From an uncultured Prevotella sp. (GTDB lineage: Bacteria; Bacteroidota; Bacteroidia; Bacteroidales; Bacteroidaceae), in the NCBI GenBank assembly GCA_945873145.1, contig CAMCBZ010000005.1:40788-104787 (forward strand): a stretch of 64,000 nt of DNA. Reading direction: 5' to 3'. The position numbers and the translations under genes are program-made. The stretch's first letter is position 1. Each line of letters opens with the position of its first letter. The notes beneath the pieces were generated by a model. The model had not been told where the DNA came from, did no database searches, and saw only the letters and a program-made list of their open reading frames with translations. Shown piece after piece: positions 9,375 through 18,963 of the stretch.

Positions 9375-10384
9375 AGCTTGTCGTCTTTAATCTCCAAAGG
9401 CATCGGAATGTTGTCGGTGTAGAGCAGTCCTGTTCCTAAGCCTTGCGGCATGGTGATGTGTGGTCCGTACACCTCGGCACAGAACTGCGCCACGGCGTTG
9501 AGTCCGATATTGCTTTCTAAAGCCGAGGTGATCCAAGAGCCGATGCCACGGTCCTTGCCCATTCTGATCCATTCGTGGCAACCGTGCATGCCACCGTGCA
9601 GGCTGGGTTTCAGCACGAGATAGGCAGGACAGAGTTTGTCAAGCAGCATGGCTTTCATCGACGGCATGTTGATGCCGATGAGCTCCTCGTCGAGTGCGAT
9701 GGGCAGTGGCGAGTGTTGACAGAGCTCCGCCATCTCTTTCCATTGATGCGGTTTGATAGGTTGCTCGATGGAGTGGATGTCGTATGGGGCCAAGGCTTCC
9801 AACCGCTGCATGGCATTGTCGGGCGTGAAGCCACCGTTGGCATCGACGCGGAGCTCCACTTGCTCCTTGCTGAAGCACTCACGGATGTGCTTTACCAAGT
9901 CCAGCTCACGCTCAAAGTCGATGGCCCCAATCTTCAACTTCACACAGTGGTAGCCAGCCTTGAGCTTAGCCTCTAACCGTGTGTACATCTCGTCGAAGGT
10001 TCCCATCCACACGAGTCCGTTGATGGTGATGCCTTCCTCGCCGCGGCTGAAGGGAGTGTCGAAGAGTGCCGTGGAGCCCTTTGCGTCGAGTTGTGCGAAA
10101 GCCGTCTCCAGTCCGAAGAGGATGGAAGGGTAGGGTCGCAGCATCTCATAGGGTATGCCGCCCAACCGGTTGACCAGTTCGCACGTGTCGTGAAGGAGAG
10201 ACAGATAGCGTTCGTCGCTCATGGCGTCACAGCTCAGGTCGGGCAGTGTCGAGCACTCTCCCGTGCCCTTTACTCCGTTGCGTTCAAGGGTGATATAATA
10301 GGAATGGTGGGTGGTGTACACGCCACGGCTGGTGCCAGCCGGCTGCTTGAAGTGCAGTACCCTGTCGGTAATCTCGTATCTCAT
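9353..10384 (-). CDS. menC: o-Succinylbenzoate synthase
   Basis: Enolase-superfamily motifs CVKLKIG, RVDANGGF, SIEQPI, LKPSLHGG; start MRYEITDRV at 10384. Confidence 0.88.
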   Translation of the reverse strand: MRYEITDRVLHFKQPAGTSRGVYTTHHSYYITLERNGVKGTGECSTLPDLSCDAMSDERYLSLLHDTCELVNRLGGIPYEMLRPYPSILFGLETAFAQLDAKGSTALFDTPFSRGEEGITINGLVWMGTFDEMYTRLEAKLKAGYHCVKLKIGAIDFERELDLVKHIRECFSKEQVELRVDANGGFTPDNAMQRLEALAPYDIHSIEQPIKPHQWKEMAELCQHSPLPIALDEELIGINMPSMKAMLLDKLCPAYLVLKPSLHGGMHGCHEWIRMGKDRGIGSWITSALESNIGLNAVAQFCAEVYGPHITMPQGLGTGLLYTDNIPMPLEIKDDKLWYSKNS

Positions 10385-10516
10385 GTTCAATACTACTTTT
10401 GTTGCGTGAAGGCAAAAGTAAGAAAAAAAGGATAAAAAAGCAAGTTTTATTTTGTCTTTCCCCGATATTGCACTATCTTTACACTGAAATAAACTTTTAG
10501 CAAGTGACAGCGTATC

Positions 10517-11173
10517 ATGAAAATAAAGATATTCTATAATCATAAAGAAGAGTTGTGGAACTCGTGGAGCCATGCGGGTGGCATCTTCTTGGGTGTGGCT
10601 TTTGGTGCCATCTTCCTTTATCTCTGTTTCTCGCGTGGCAATGGTTGGGCCACAGCAGGTGTCATCCTATATCTTGTTGGCATGCTCGGCTCGTATATTG
10701 CTTCCACCGTCTATCATGCTCTCTCGGCCTGGTCGCCATGGAAGGAGCGGTTGCGTAAGTGGGATCATGCCGCCATCTACTGGCATATCGCCGGCTCCTA
10801 TTCACCTATCACGCTCATCGCTTTGCGTCAACAGGGCTACTGGGGCTGGACACTGTTTTGCTTTGTATGGCTCTGCGCGATTATCGGCACCATCACCAGT
10901 TTCCACAAGCTCAAGGCTCACAGCAATCTTGAGACATTGGTCTATATCGGTATGGGCATGAGTGTGCTCATCGCCTTCAAGCCATTGATCGATTCAGTGA
11001 GTGCGGCCACGGTTATCTGGATCATCGCCGAGGGTGTGTGCTATGTCACCGGTGCGCTGTTCTATACCCTTCGTCGTCGCCGCTACATGCACACTGTCTT
11101 CCATTTCTTTGTCCTCGCCGGCAGCGTCTGCCACCTCATCGCCGTGTGGGACATCCTCATGCGCTACCTCTGA
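10517..11173 (+). CDS. trhA: PAQR / hemolysin III family membrane protein
   Basis: NSWSHAGG..., STVYHALS, DHAAIYWHIAGSYSPI and HTVFHFFVLAGSVCH motifs. Confidence 0.88.
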   Translation: MKIKIFYNHKEELWNSWSHAGGIFLGVAFGAIFLYLCFSRGNGWATAGVILYLVGMLGSYIASTVYHALSAWSPWKERLRKWDHAAIYWHIAGSYSPITLIALRQQGYWGWTLFCFVWLCAIIGTITSFHKLKAHSNLETLVYIGMGMSVLIAFKPLIDSVSAATVIWIIAEGVCYVTGALFYTLRRRRYMHTVFHFFVLAGSVCHLIAVWDILMRYL

Positions 11174-11175
11174 AG

Positions 11176-11252
11176 ACAGACATAGTAACATATAAAACAT
11201 AAGACATAGTAACAGGGTAAACATAAGGCTAGCCTTATGTTTACCCTGTTAT
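11176..11252. repeat. Family A word array ending in a perfect 42-bp palindrome (11210-11251)
   Basis: taacagggtaaacataaggct / agccttatgtttaccctgtta, zero loop, between convergent trhA and menB. Confidence 0.95.
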
Positions 11253-11258
11253 TCTGGC

Positions 11259-12086
11259 TTAAGGGAACTGGGGGTATTTGTCGAAGTCGGGCTTACGCTT
11301 CTCCAGGAAAGCGCGGCCGCCTTCCTGCGCCTCGTCGAGGGTGTAGTAGAGCATCGTTGCGTCGCCGGCAAGCTCCTGGATACCAGCCTGACCGTCGAGC
11401 TCAGCGTTGAAGCCAGCCTTCATCATGCGGATGGCAAGCGGAGAGCGCTCCATGATCGTCTCGCACCAAGCCACCGTCTCGTCTTCGAGTTGGTCAAATG
11501 GTACCACCTTGTTGACGAGTCCCATCTGTTCCGCTTCCTTTACAGAATACTGACGGCAGAGATACCAGATCTCGCGAGCTTTCTTCTGTCCCACGATGCG
11601 CGCCAAATAGCTGGCACCCAGTCCGGCGTCGAAGCTGCCCACCTTCGGTCCCGTCTGTCCGAAGATAGCATTTTCCGAGGCTATCGTCAGGTCGCAGACC
11701 ACGTGGAGCACATGACCGCCACCGATAGCGTAGCCGTTGACCATGGCGATGACCGGCTTAGGCAGTCGCCGGATCTGCATCTGCACGTCGAGCACGTTAA
11801 GGCGTGGCACACCGTCAGCGCCGACATATCCGCCACGTCCCTTGACGTGCATGTCGCCACCCGAACAGAAGGCCTTGTCGCCGGCACCCGTGAGGATCAC
11901 CACACGGATGTCGAGATGGTCGCGGCAGTAGGTGAAGGCCTGACTCATCTCCCACACCGTGAGCGGTGTGAAGGCGTTGCGATAGCGTGGACGGTTGATC
12001 GTGATCTTGGCGATGTGATTGTATTCTTCAAAGAGGATCTCCTTGAAGTCGAACCCCGGAATGGTTTTCCAATTTCTCTTTTCCAT
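11259..12086 (-). CDS. menB: 1,4-Dihydroxy-2-naphthoyl-CoA synthase
   Basis: Crotonase family; [17 protein letters not shown] and [15 protein letters not shown] motifs. Confidence 0.93.
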   Translation of the reverse strand: MEKRNWKTIPGFDFKEILFEEYNHIAKITINRPRYRNAFTPLTVWEMSQAFTYCRDHLDIRVVILTGAGDKAFCSGGDMHVKGRGGYVGADGVPRLNVLDVQMQIRRLPKPVIAMVNGYAIGGGHVLHVVCDLTIASENAIFGQTGPKVGSFDAGLGASYLARIVGQKKAREIWYLCRQYSVKEAEQMGLVNKVVPFDQLEDETVAWCETIMERSPLAIRMMKAGFNAELDGQAGIQELAGDATMLYYTLDEAQEGGRAFLEKRKPDFDKYPQFP

Positions 12087-12087
12087 A

Positions 12088-13767
12088 TTATAATAAGGTG
12101 TTAAAGTATTCTTGATAAGCCCTCAGGTCGTCTTCGGCATTGGTGAAGACTTCGAGGAGCATCGGACGCTCCGCCATCGGGCTGACGAGCGCGCAGAGGA
12201 GATTATAGAGCTCCTCCTCGTTGTGAGCGTGATAGTACATGATGTCGTTCTCGCGGCAGATGCCTTCTGCTGTGGTGGCATGCACGCCCATGACCATGCC
12301 GCGTGCCGGGCTCTGCCGCAGTCCGTCGAACTTAGCGAAGATCTCTCCGCCGCTGTTGTTGAGCAACAGGATGCGGAGGTTATGCCTAAGATTGGTATTC
12401 CACAGTGCGTTTTGGTCGTAGAAGAAACTCAGATCTCCAATGACGCAATATACCGGAGCGTCTGTGGCAAGCGAGAAGCCGGCTGCCGTGGACAGCGATC
12501 CCTCGATGCCGTTGATGCCACGGTTGCAGTAGACATGCTCCCGGGCGTAGAGACATCCCAAGCGCACCGATGTGCTGTTGGCGTAGTGCAGGGCGTAGCC
12601 CTCCTTGGTATGGCTGAGCCGCTCCTCAAGGAGTTTCACGGCCAACAGATTGGAATAGCGTGGAACGAACGAACGGCGGTGATCCTCGGCTTTCCAACGC
12701 AGTGCTTCCCAGCGGTCGAACCACTCGTGGGGCCCCTCCGTGGTGATGGCGGCAAGCACGTCGTCGGGTCTTGCCTGCACAATGCCGCGTAGGTTCATCA
12801 TCGGGTCGTGGACCGTACCGTCGGCATTCACCTCCCAGCAGGTCGCGTCTTTAGCCTGTCGCAGGAGTTGCTTGGCACGTTTGCTGACCAGCGTGTCGCC
12901 GATGTAGAGGATGAAGTCGGGCCGGAAATCCTCGTCGTCTCCTGTCATAGCCAGCATCTCTTCCAATGACGTGGCACCGTCCTCTCCGCTGAGTACCTCG
13001 TTCCAAACCACATAGTGCTTGTCGGTGAGCGATGCGATCCTGCCTTTGGCTAAGTCCGCCGGCTTCATCTGTCCGATGACGATGAGCGGCCGCTCCGCCT
13101 CGGCGAGCTGTTGTAGGAGGTCGTGCGCCACAGCCGTGACAGCACTCACGGAAGCACTCTCTTCCTTTTCACAACCATGGGCCGACAGCAGTGAACGGTG
13201 GATAATCGTGCGTTCCGAGGGCAACTCACGTGTAGAGAAGGAATAGAGCGGTTCACTGATGGGCACGTTGATGTGCACCGGTCCCTGACACTCCTGCGTG
13301 GCGGTGATGAGCGCCTCGTTGACGAGCCGGTTGCAATACCAGTGCTCCTCCTCGTTGTGCGGCTCGGGCAGGTCCACCGTGCGCTTGACAAAGCAGGTCA
13401 GCGCCCCCGGCTGCGGCATTGTCTGCCCCGTGAGCTGTCCGATCCACTGCCTGGGCCGGTCGGCCGAGACCACGATGAGCGGCAGGTGCTGGTACATCGC
13501 CTCGGCCACAGCGGGCAGCGTGTTGAGCAGTGCCGTGCCGCTGGTGACGCAGACGACCACCGGCTGCTCAGTAGCCTGACAGAGTCCGAGCGCATAGAAC
13601 GCGGCGCTGCGCTCGTCGGTGATGGGGTAGCACTGGATCTCAGGGCACACGTCGAGGTTGTGGACGATAGGCGCATTGCGCGATCCCGGGCATACCACAG
13701 CATGGCGCACGCCGTGAGCGATGAGCAGCGCAGTGAGCGTGTTGACATTTTCTTTATCGCAATACAT
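12088..13767 (-). CDS. menD: 2-Succinyl-5-enolpyruvyl-6-hydroxy-3-cyclohexene-1-carboxylate synthase
   Basis: ThDP enzyme; VCPGSRNAP start and [15 protein letters not shown] motif. Confidence 0.93.
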   Translation of the reverse strand: MYCDKENVNTLTALLIAHGVRHAVVCPGSRNAPIVHNLDVCPEIQCYPITDERSAAFYALGLCQATEQPVVVCVTSGTALLNTLPAVAEAMYQHLPLIVVSADRPRQWIGQLTGQTMPQPGALTCFVKRTVDLPEPHNEEEHWYCNRLVNEALITATQECQGPVHINVPISEPLYSFSTRELPSERTIIHRSLLSAHGCEKEESASVSAVTAVAHDLLQQLAEAERPLIVIGQMKPADLAKGRIASLTDKHYVVWNEVLSGEDGATSLEEMLAMTGDDEDFRPDFILYIGDTLVSKRAKQLLRQAKDATCWEVNADGTVHDPMMNLRGIVQARPDDVLAAITTEGPHEWFDRWEALRWKAEDHRRSFVPRYSNLLAVKLLEERLSHTKEGYALHYANSTSVRLGCLYAREHVYCNRGINGIEGSLSTAAGFSLATDAPVYCVIGDLSFFYDQNALWNTNLRHNLRILLLNNSGGEIFAKFDGLRQSPARGMVMGVHATTAEGICRENDIMYYHAHNEEELYNLLCALVSPMAERPMLLEVFTNAEDDLRAYQEYFNTLL

Positions 13768-14818
13768 CTCTCATGGTGTTGAGTTTCATCTCTGTCTCCC
13801 TCCATTCCTCTTTCTCCTTACTTTCCGGCACGATGCCTCCTCCGGCGTGCAGGATATAATGTCCATCTACTATTTCCATACAGCGCAGCGTGACGTAGAG
13901 GTGCGTCTCACCTTTCGGGTCGTAGGGTCCACAGAAGCCACTGTAATATTTGCGCTCATCCTTCTCATGCTCGAGAATGAGTTCTTTCGCAGCCTCCTTG
14001 GGTATGCCGCACACGGCAGGGGTAGGGTGTAGGGCATCGAGCACGTCGCCTAATTCCACGTCCTCTTTTAGTGTAAAGTCAAAGTCGGTGCGCAAGTGGA
14101 GCAGTTGAGCCGCCATGGTGGTGTGAGGATGTCCGTGATGCAAAGTCTTGGTCAGTGGACTCAGCGTGTCGAGGATGTAGTTTGCCACATAGCGTTGCTC
14201 CTTGCGGTTTTTCTCCGACCATTTCAGTTCCTGTCCAGGTCTGTAGTTGACCGGCATCTTCTGCGTGCCCGCCAAGGCCATAGTATGGTAGTTGTGTCCG
14301 TCGCCTTCGATGAGCACCTCGGGTGTGGCCATGAGCCACGTTCCAGCATGTTCCATGTTCACCAAGGCGATATACTGATGGGGATAGAGACGGCAGGCGT
14401 GCAGAAACAGTTCTTCGGGATCTCTGACGACATATCGCATCTCAAACACATGCCGGGCCATCACCAATTTGCTGACTTGTCCAAGCTTGAATAGTATCTT
14501 GCAAAAGTCGAAGCGCAAACGATAATTTTCCCGTTCCATCTTCTCGTACTCTGCTATATCGCTTTTCTTTTCCGCATCGCAGTGTTCTACGCTATGTTTG
14601 AAATTCCCTTTCCCCACAGCTTTCCGCTCGATGCTGTCGGGTTGCAGGAGCCATACGGGAGTCTCTTCCGACGGTTGGAACGGCGCAAAGACGAAACCTT
14701 TGCGGCCGTTGAGGTCTTTGACAGACTTCAAGGCCAATGGCTCACCCTCGTGCTGTTCCAGTCGGATATATTCCTTCTGCTCCGGCAAGCGGTAGCAGAC
14801 ATAGTTGGTTGTGCTCAT
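13754..14818 (-). CDS. menF: Isochorismate synthase (chorismate-binding)
   Basis: LHPTPAVCGIPKEAA and YSGFCGPYDPKGE motifs; overlaps menD by 14 bp. Confidence 0.88.
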   Translation of the reverse strand: MSTTNYVCYRLPEQKEYIRLEQHEGEPLALKSVKDLNGRKGFVFAPFQPSEETPVWLLQPDSIERKAVGKGNFKHSVEHCDAEKKSDIAEYEKMERENYRLRFDFCKILFKLGQVSKLVMARHVFEMRYVVRDPEELFLHACRLYPHQYIALVNMEHAGTWLMATPEVLIEGDGHNYHTMALAGTQKMPVNYRPGQELKWSEKNRKEQRYVANYILDTLSPLTKTLHHGHPHTTMAAQLLHLRTDFDFTLKEDVELGDVLDALHPTPAVCGIPKEAAKELILEHEKDERKYYSGFCGPYDPKGETHLYVTLRCMEIVDGHYILHAGGGIVPESKEKEEWRETEMKLNTMRDVLR

Positions 14819-15231
14819 TCCTTTCGTGGCGACAAGATATAGTTTGTGACATGTACCGTGGAGATCAGCTCACCCTTGGAGTTCTTCACATTGATCTGCC
14901 ACTCATGCAGTGTGCGACCCTTATATTGCAGTTGGGCATAGGCCGTGACGGTATCTCCCACGAGCACCGTGCGCAAATGGTTGCCACTGACATTGATGCC
15001 CACGCAGATCTTACCCGGACAGAGTGCCATGGAAGCTACGCCCGCAAGGTTTTCGCAAAGGGCCAGCGTAGCGCCACCGGAGAGGAAACCAAACGGCTGA
15101 CGGTTGAGATCGTCGACTTTCATACGTGCCATGCAGGTGTCGGGCTCCTCGGTTGAGAGAAACTCCATATTCAGTGTCTTCGAGAGACCTCCCTGCTTCT
15201 CGATGACGGCTTTTTCTTTTTCTATGTTCAT
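14815..15231 (-). CDS. PaaI-type hotdog thioesterase (candidate DHNA-CoA thioesterase)
   Basis: FLSGGATLALCENLAGVAS and GINVSGNHLR motifs; 4-bp overlap with menF; start MNIEKEKAV at 15231. Confidence 0.8.
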   Translation of the reverse strand: MNIEKEKAVIEKQGGLSKTLNMEFLSTEEPDTCMARMKVDDLNRQPFGFLSGGATLALCENLAGVASMALCPGKICVGINVSGNHLRTVLVGDTVTAYAQLQYKGRTLHEWQINVKNSKGELISTVHVTNYILSPRKE

Positions 15232-15260
15232 GGTTTCTGTTTTTATTTTATTCTTCCTTG

Positions 15261-15289
15261 CAAAGATACGAAAAATTCTATTACCTTTG
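15261..15289. promoter_or_regulatory. Closely packed divergent promoter boxes (thioesterase/men leftward; GH89 rightward)
   Basis: caaagata (TATCTTTG minus) at 15261-15268 and TACCTTTG plus at 15282-15289. Confidence 0.5.
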
Positions 15290-15307
15290 CCAAACAAATC
15301 ATCTATT

Positions 15308-17617
15308 ATGCAGTCTAAACTAAATAACACTATGAATAAAATGAGGAAAGTACTGTTCGCCGGACTTTCCTTTCTTGCTCCAATGATGGCCGTGGCCAAT
15401 TCTGTTGATGATTTGCTCAACCGTATGGACGCGGGGGCATCACGCAAGTTCATCACTGAGTTGCAGCCGTCAGATACCGATTTCTTCGAACTCTCGCAGC
15501 GCGACGGCAAGGTCTGTGTCAAGGGCAATACGTGGGTGAACATAGCCACGGGTGTCAACTGGTATCTCAAGCACCATGCCGGCATCATGGTCAGTTGGAA
15601 CAACATGCACCCGCGTTTGCCGGAGCGACTGCCCGCTGTCAAGGGCAAGGAGCGCCACACTACCTGGCTCACCGACCGCTACGACTTCAACTACTGCACG
15701 TTTTCCTATTCCATGGCCTTTTGGGATTGGAACCGCTGGCAGGAAGAGATCGACTGGATGGCCTTGCACGGCATCAACATGCCATTGGCTGTGACTGGCG
15801 AGGAAGTGGTATGGCGCAACATGCTCCTGAAACTGGGCTATACCAAAGAAGAAATAGGGCGCTTCATTGCCGGACCGGCTTTTCTGGCCTGGTGGGCGAT
15901 GAACAATCTGGAAGGGTGGGGCGGTCCGCTGCCCGAGAACTGGTATCGACAGCAGGAAGCATTGCAGAAACGAATCCTGCAGCGCGAGCGCTCGCTGGGC
16001 ATGCACCCTGTGTTGCCGGGCTACTGCGGCATGTTGCCACACGATGCCAAGACTAAGATGGGCGTCGGCGTGACCGATGGCGGCCAGTGGAACGGCTATA
16101 CGCGCCCGGCCAATCTCATCGCTACCGACCCGTCGTTTGACCGCATTGCCGACCTGTATTACAAGGAGTTGACACGACTCTACGGCAAGGCAAGCTACTA
16201 TTCGATGGATCCTTTCCACGAGAGTGCCGACAACAGTGCCATCGACTATGCGGCCTGCGGGCGCAAGCTGCTCGCCGCCATGAAACGCGTCAACCCTAAG
16301 GCTGTGTGGGTGGTGCAAGGCTGGACAGAGAACCCGCGCCCGGCAATGGCCGACAGCTTGCCGGCTCAAGACCTGATGGTGCTGGATCTCTTCTCGGAGT
16401 GTCGTCCGATGTTTGGTGCACCCTCGGTGTGGCGGCGCGACAAAGGCTACGGCAATCATCCATGGCTGTTCTGTATGTTGGAGAACTTCGGAGCCAACGT
16501 GGGACTTCACGGACGCATGGACCAGCTCATCCATAACTTCCGGCTGGCGGCCGCGCCAGACTCTCCTCTGCAAAGTGCGAGAAAGCATCTGCGTGGCTGG
16601 GGCTACACCATGGAGGGCTCAGAAAACAATCCTGTGATGTTTGAGTTGATGAGCGAACTGCCGTGGATGACCGACTCGCTGCCAAAAGATGAGGATATTT
16701 CTGCCTTTAAACGGCGGTGGCTCAACAGCTATGTGCGTGCCCGCTACGGTGTGGCTGACCCCGTGCTGCAGCAAGTCTGGCATGTCTTGGGCAACAGCAT
16801 CTATAACTGTCCGCTCGGCAACAACCAGCAGGGACCTCACGAGAGTATCTTTGACGGACGCCCCTCGACCGATAACTTCCAAGTGAAGAGCTGGTCGAAG
16901 ATGCGCAACTACTATGATCCCAACGACACCCGGCGTGCCGCTGAGTTGATGGCCAGTGTCGCTGACAAATACCGTGGCAACAACAACTTTGAGTACGACT
17001 TGGTGGACATCACCCGTCAGGCTCTTGACGACCAGGCCCGACTGCAATATCTGCGTACCATCGCCGACTACCGTGGCTTTGACCGGCGTGCGTTCTCGGC
17101 CGACTCAGCCCGTTTTCTTCACATGTTGCTTTTGCAGGACAGCCTGCTGGGCACGCGACGCGAGTTCCGGCTTGGCCATTGGACCGAGGCTGCGCGCTCG
17201 TTGGGACGTACGCCACAGGAGAAAGATCTCTATGAGTGGAACGCCCGCGTGCAGATAACGACGTGGGGCAACCGCGACTGTGCCGACCGGGGAGGGCTCC
17301 GCGACTATGCTCATAAGGAGTGGCAAGGGTTGTTGAGTGATTTCTACTACGTGCGTTGGCACGCCTATCTCGATGCGCTCTCCCGACAGATGGCCCACGA
17401 CAGCCGTCCTGACGCGTCGGCGCTTGGCGAGGGAGCGAATGCCAGCAAGACGGCCACAGAGCTTTTTGCTATGGCACTGCCCAAGGCTCCGGTCATCGAC
17501 TGGTTTGCGATGGAAGAGCCGTGGACGCTGCGTCACAACACCTATTCGCCGGAGCCTGTAGGCGACTGCGTCGATATGGCCAAGTGCGTCATGCGTTTCC
17601 TAACAACCAACAAATAA
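15308..17617 (+). CDS. Alpha-N-acetylglucosaminidase (GH89, NAGLU-like), secreted
   Basis: Signal peptide, WNRWQEEIDWMALHGINMPLA, GYCGMLP, YYSMDPFHES, WVVQGW motifs of GH89. Confidence 0.9.
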   Translation: MQSKLNNTMNKMRKVLFAGLSFLAPMMAVANSVDDLLNRMDAGASRKFITELQPSDTDFFELSQRDGKVCVKGNTWVNIATGVNWYLKHHAGIMVSWNNMHPRLPERLPAVKGKERHTTWLTDRYDFNYCTFSYSMAFWDWNRWQEEIDWMALHGINMPLAVTGEEVVWRNMLLKLGYTKEEIGRFIAGPAFLAWWAMNNLEGWGGPLPENWYRQQEALQKRILQRERSLGMHPVLPGYCGMLPHDAKTKMGVGVTDGGQWNGYTRPANLIATDPSFDRIADLYYKELTRLYGKASYYSMDPFHESADNSAIDYAACGRKLLAAMKRVNPKAVWVVQGWTENPRPAMADSLPAQDLMVLDLFSECRPMFGAPSVWRRDKGYGNHPWLFCMLENFGANVGLHGRMDQLIHNFRLAAAPDSPLQSARKHLRGWGYTMEGSENNPVMFELMSELPWMTDSLPKDEDISAFKRRWLNSYVRARYGVADPVLQQVWHVLGNSIYNCPLGNNQQGPHESIFDGRPSTDNFQVKSWSKMRNYYDPNDTRRAAELMASVADKYRGNNNFEYDLVDITRQALDDQARLQYLRTIADYRGFDRRAFSADSARFLHMLLLQDSLLGTRREFRLGHWTEAARSLGRTPQEKDLYEWNARVQITTWGNRDCADRGGLRDYAHKEWQGLLSDFYYVRWHAYLDALSRQMAHDSRPDASALGEGANASKTATELFAMALPKAPVIDWFAMEEPWTLRHNTYSPEPVGDCVDMAKCVMRFLTTNK

Positions 17618-17629
17618 CTCCTGGGCGAA

Positions 17630-18790
17630 ATGATACAACAAACAAATGCAGTGAAGCGACTGGTCAGCCTCGACGTTCTGCGAGGTCTGACCGTCATGTT
17701 TATGATCTTCGTGAACAATGGAGCCGGTGAGGAGATCTTCTCCACTTTGCAACACTCCAAGTGGAACGGCATGACACCCTGTGATCTCGTCTTCCCCTTC
17801 TTCCTTTTCATCATGGGCATCTCCACCTATCTCAGCCTTCGTAAGGGCGGATTCCGGTGGACACATCAGCAAGCCCGCAAGACCATCAAACGCACGCTGC
17901 TGCTCTTTCTCATCGGACTGCTCATCAACTGGTTTGATATGGTCATGGACGGGCGTCCGCTCGACTTCGCCCATCTGCGCATCATGGGCGTGATGCAGCG
18001 CATCGCCATCTGCTATGGAGCCACGGTAGCCGCTGTGCTCACCATTCATCATCTTACTCATTCCTTCCGCGGACTGTGGCTGCTCGTGGCACTGCTGTTG
18101 ACGGGCTATTCCATCCTGCTGCTTGCCGGTGGCGGTTATGACTACGACAGCTCTACGAATATCCTCTCGCGTGTGGATCATGCGTTGTTGGGCGATGCCC
18201 ATCTCTATCACAAATCACCCGTAGATCCCGAGGGACTGCTCTCCAGTCTGTCTGCTATGACCAACACGATGATCGGCTTTCTTGTCGCTTCCTGGGCTCT
18301 TCGTAAAGAGCAATCCGAACTGGGACATCCTCATCTCGTCACTCTCTCGCGGCTGCTGGTCTGTGGCGCAATTATGGCTTTTGCGGGCTGGCTTCTGCAG
18401 TTCGGCTTGCCACTCAACAAACGTGTGTGGAGTCCCTCCTATGTCCTGCTCACCTGTGGCATTGCAGCCTCCTTGCAAGGCCTGCTTGTTGGTTGGCTTG
18501 ACTTCTACAGAGCCCAAAGTCAGACGACCGAAAGTGGCTCTGCCGGACAACCTTGGTTGGTGAATTTGACATTGTGGTTCGGCATGAATCCCCTCTTCCT
18601 TTATGTCGCCAGTGAGGCCGTGAGCATCGTCTTTGGTGCTACGGGTGTTAAGAATGGAGTCTATTCTTTGCTCCATACCGTTATCCTCAACGGCTACTGG
18701 GCCAGTGTGGCCTATGCTGCGCTGTTCGTTGCCCTGCACGCGCTGATGGGCTGGGCGCTGTGGAAGAAGCGGATATTCATCAAACTGTAA
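17630..18790 (+). CDS. DUF5009 / heparan-alpha-glucosaminide N-acetyltransferase-like (HGSNAT/NagX family) membrane protein
   Basis: RLVSLDVLRGLTVMFMIFVNN, WNGMTPCDLVFPFFLFIMGIS, LRIMGVMQRIAICY motifs. Confidence 0.85.
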   Translation: MIQQTNAVKRLVSLDVLRGLTVMFMIFVNNGAGEEIFSTLQHSKWNGMTPCDLVFPFFLFIMGISTYLSLRKGGFRWTHQQARKTIKRTLLLFLIGLLINWFDMVMDGRPLDFAHLRIMGVMQRIAICYGATVAAVLTIHHLTHSFRGLWLLVALLLTGYSILLLAGGGYDYDSSTNILSRVDHALLGDAHLYHKSPVDPEGLLSSLSAMTNTMIGFLVASWALRKEQSELGHPHLVTLSRLLVCGAIMAFAGWLLQFGLPLNKRVWSPSYVLLTCGIAASLQGLLVGWLDFYRAQSQTTESGSAGQPWLVNLTLWFGMNPLFLYVASEAVSIVFGATGVKNGVYSLLHTVILNGYWASVAYAALFVALHALMGWALWKKRIFIKL

Positions 18791-18963
18791 TCTTCTTTCA
18801 TTGGCAAGGGAGAGTGTCGCTCACGCTATCGCACTGTCAGCGTGCAGGGTTGCGCATGTTGCGCACCGGCCGAGGTGGTTATTAATTATTAAATAGCCCT
18901 TGTTCTCATTTCTTTTTTGTAACTTTGCATATAGGAAAAATATATTCGAATATAACTATAAGT

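Noticed and set aside
15470-16588. 372-aa antisense ORF in GH89 gene
   Set aside because: Overlaps a gene with clear GH89 motifs; no independent signals
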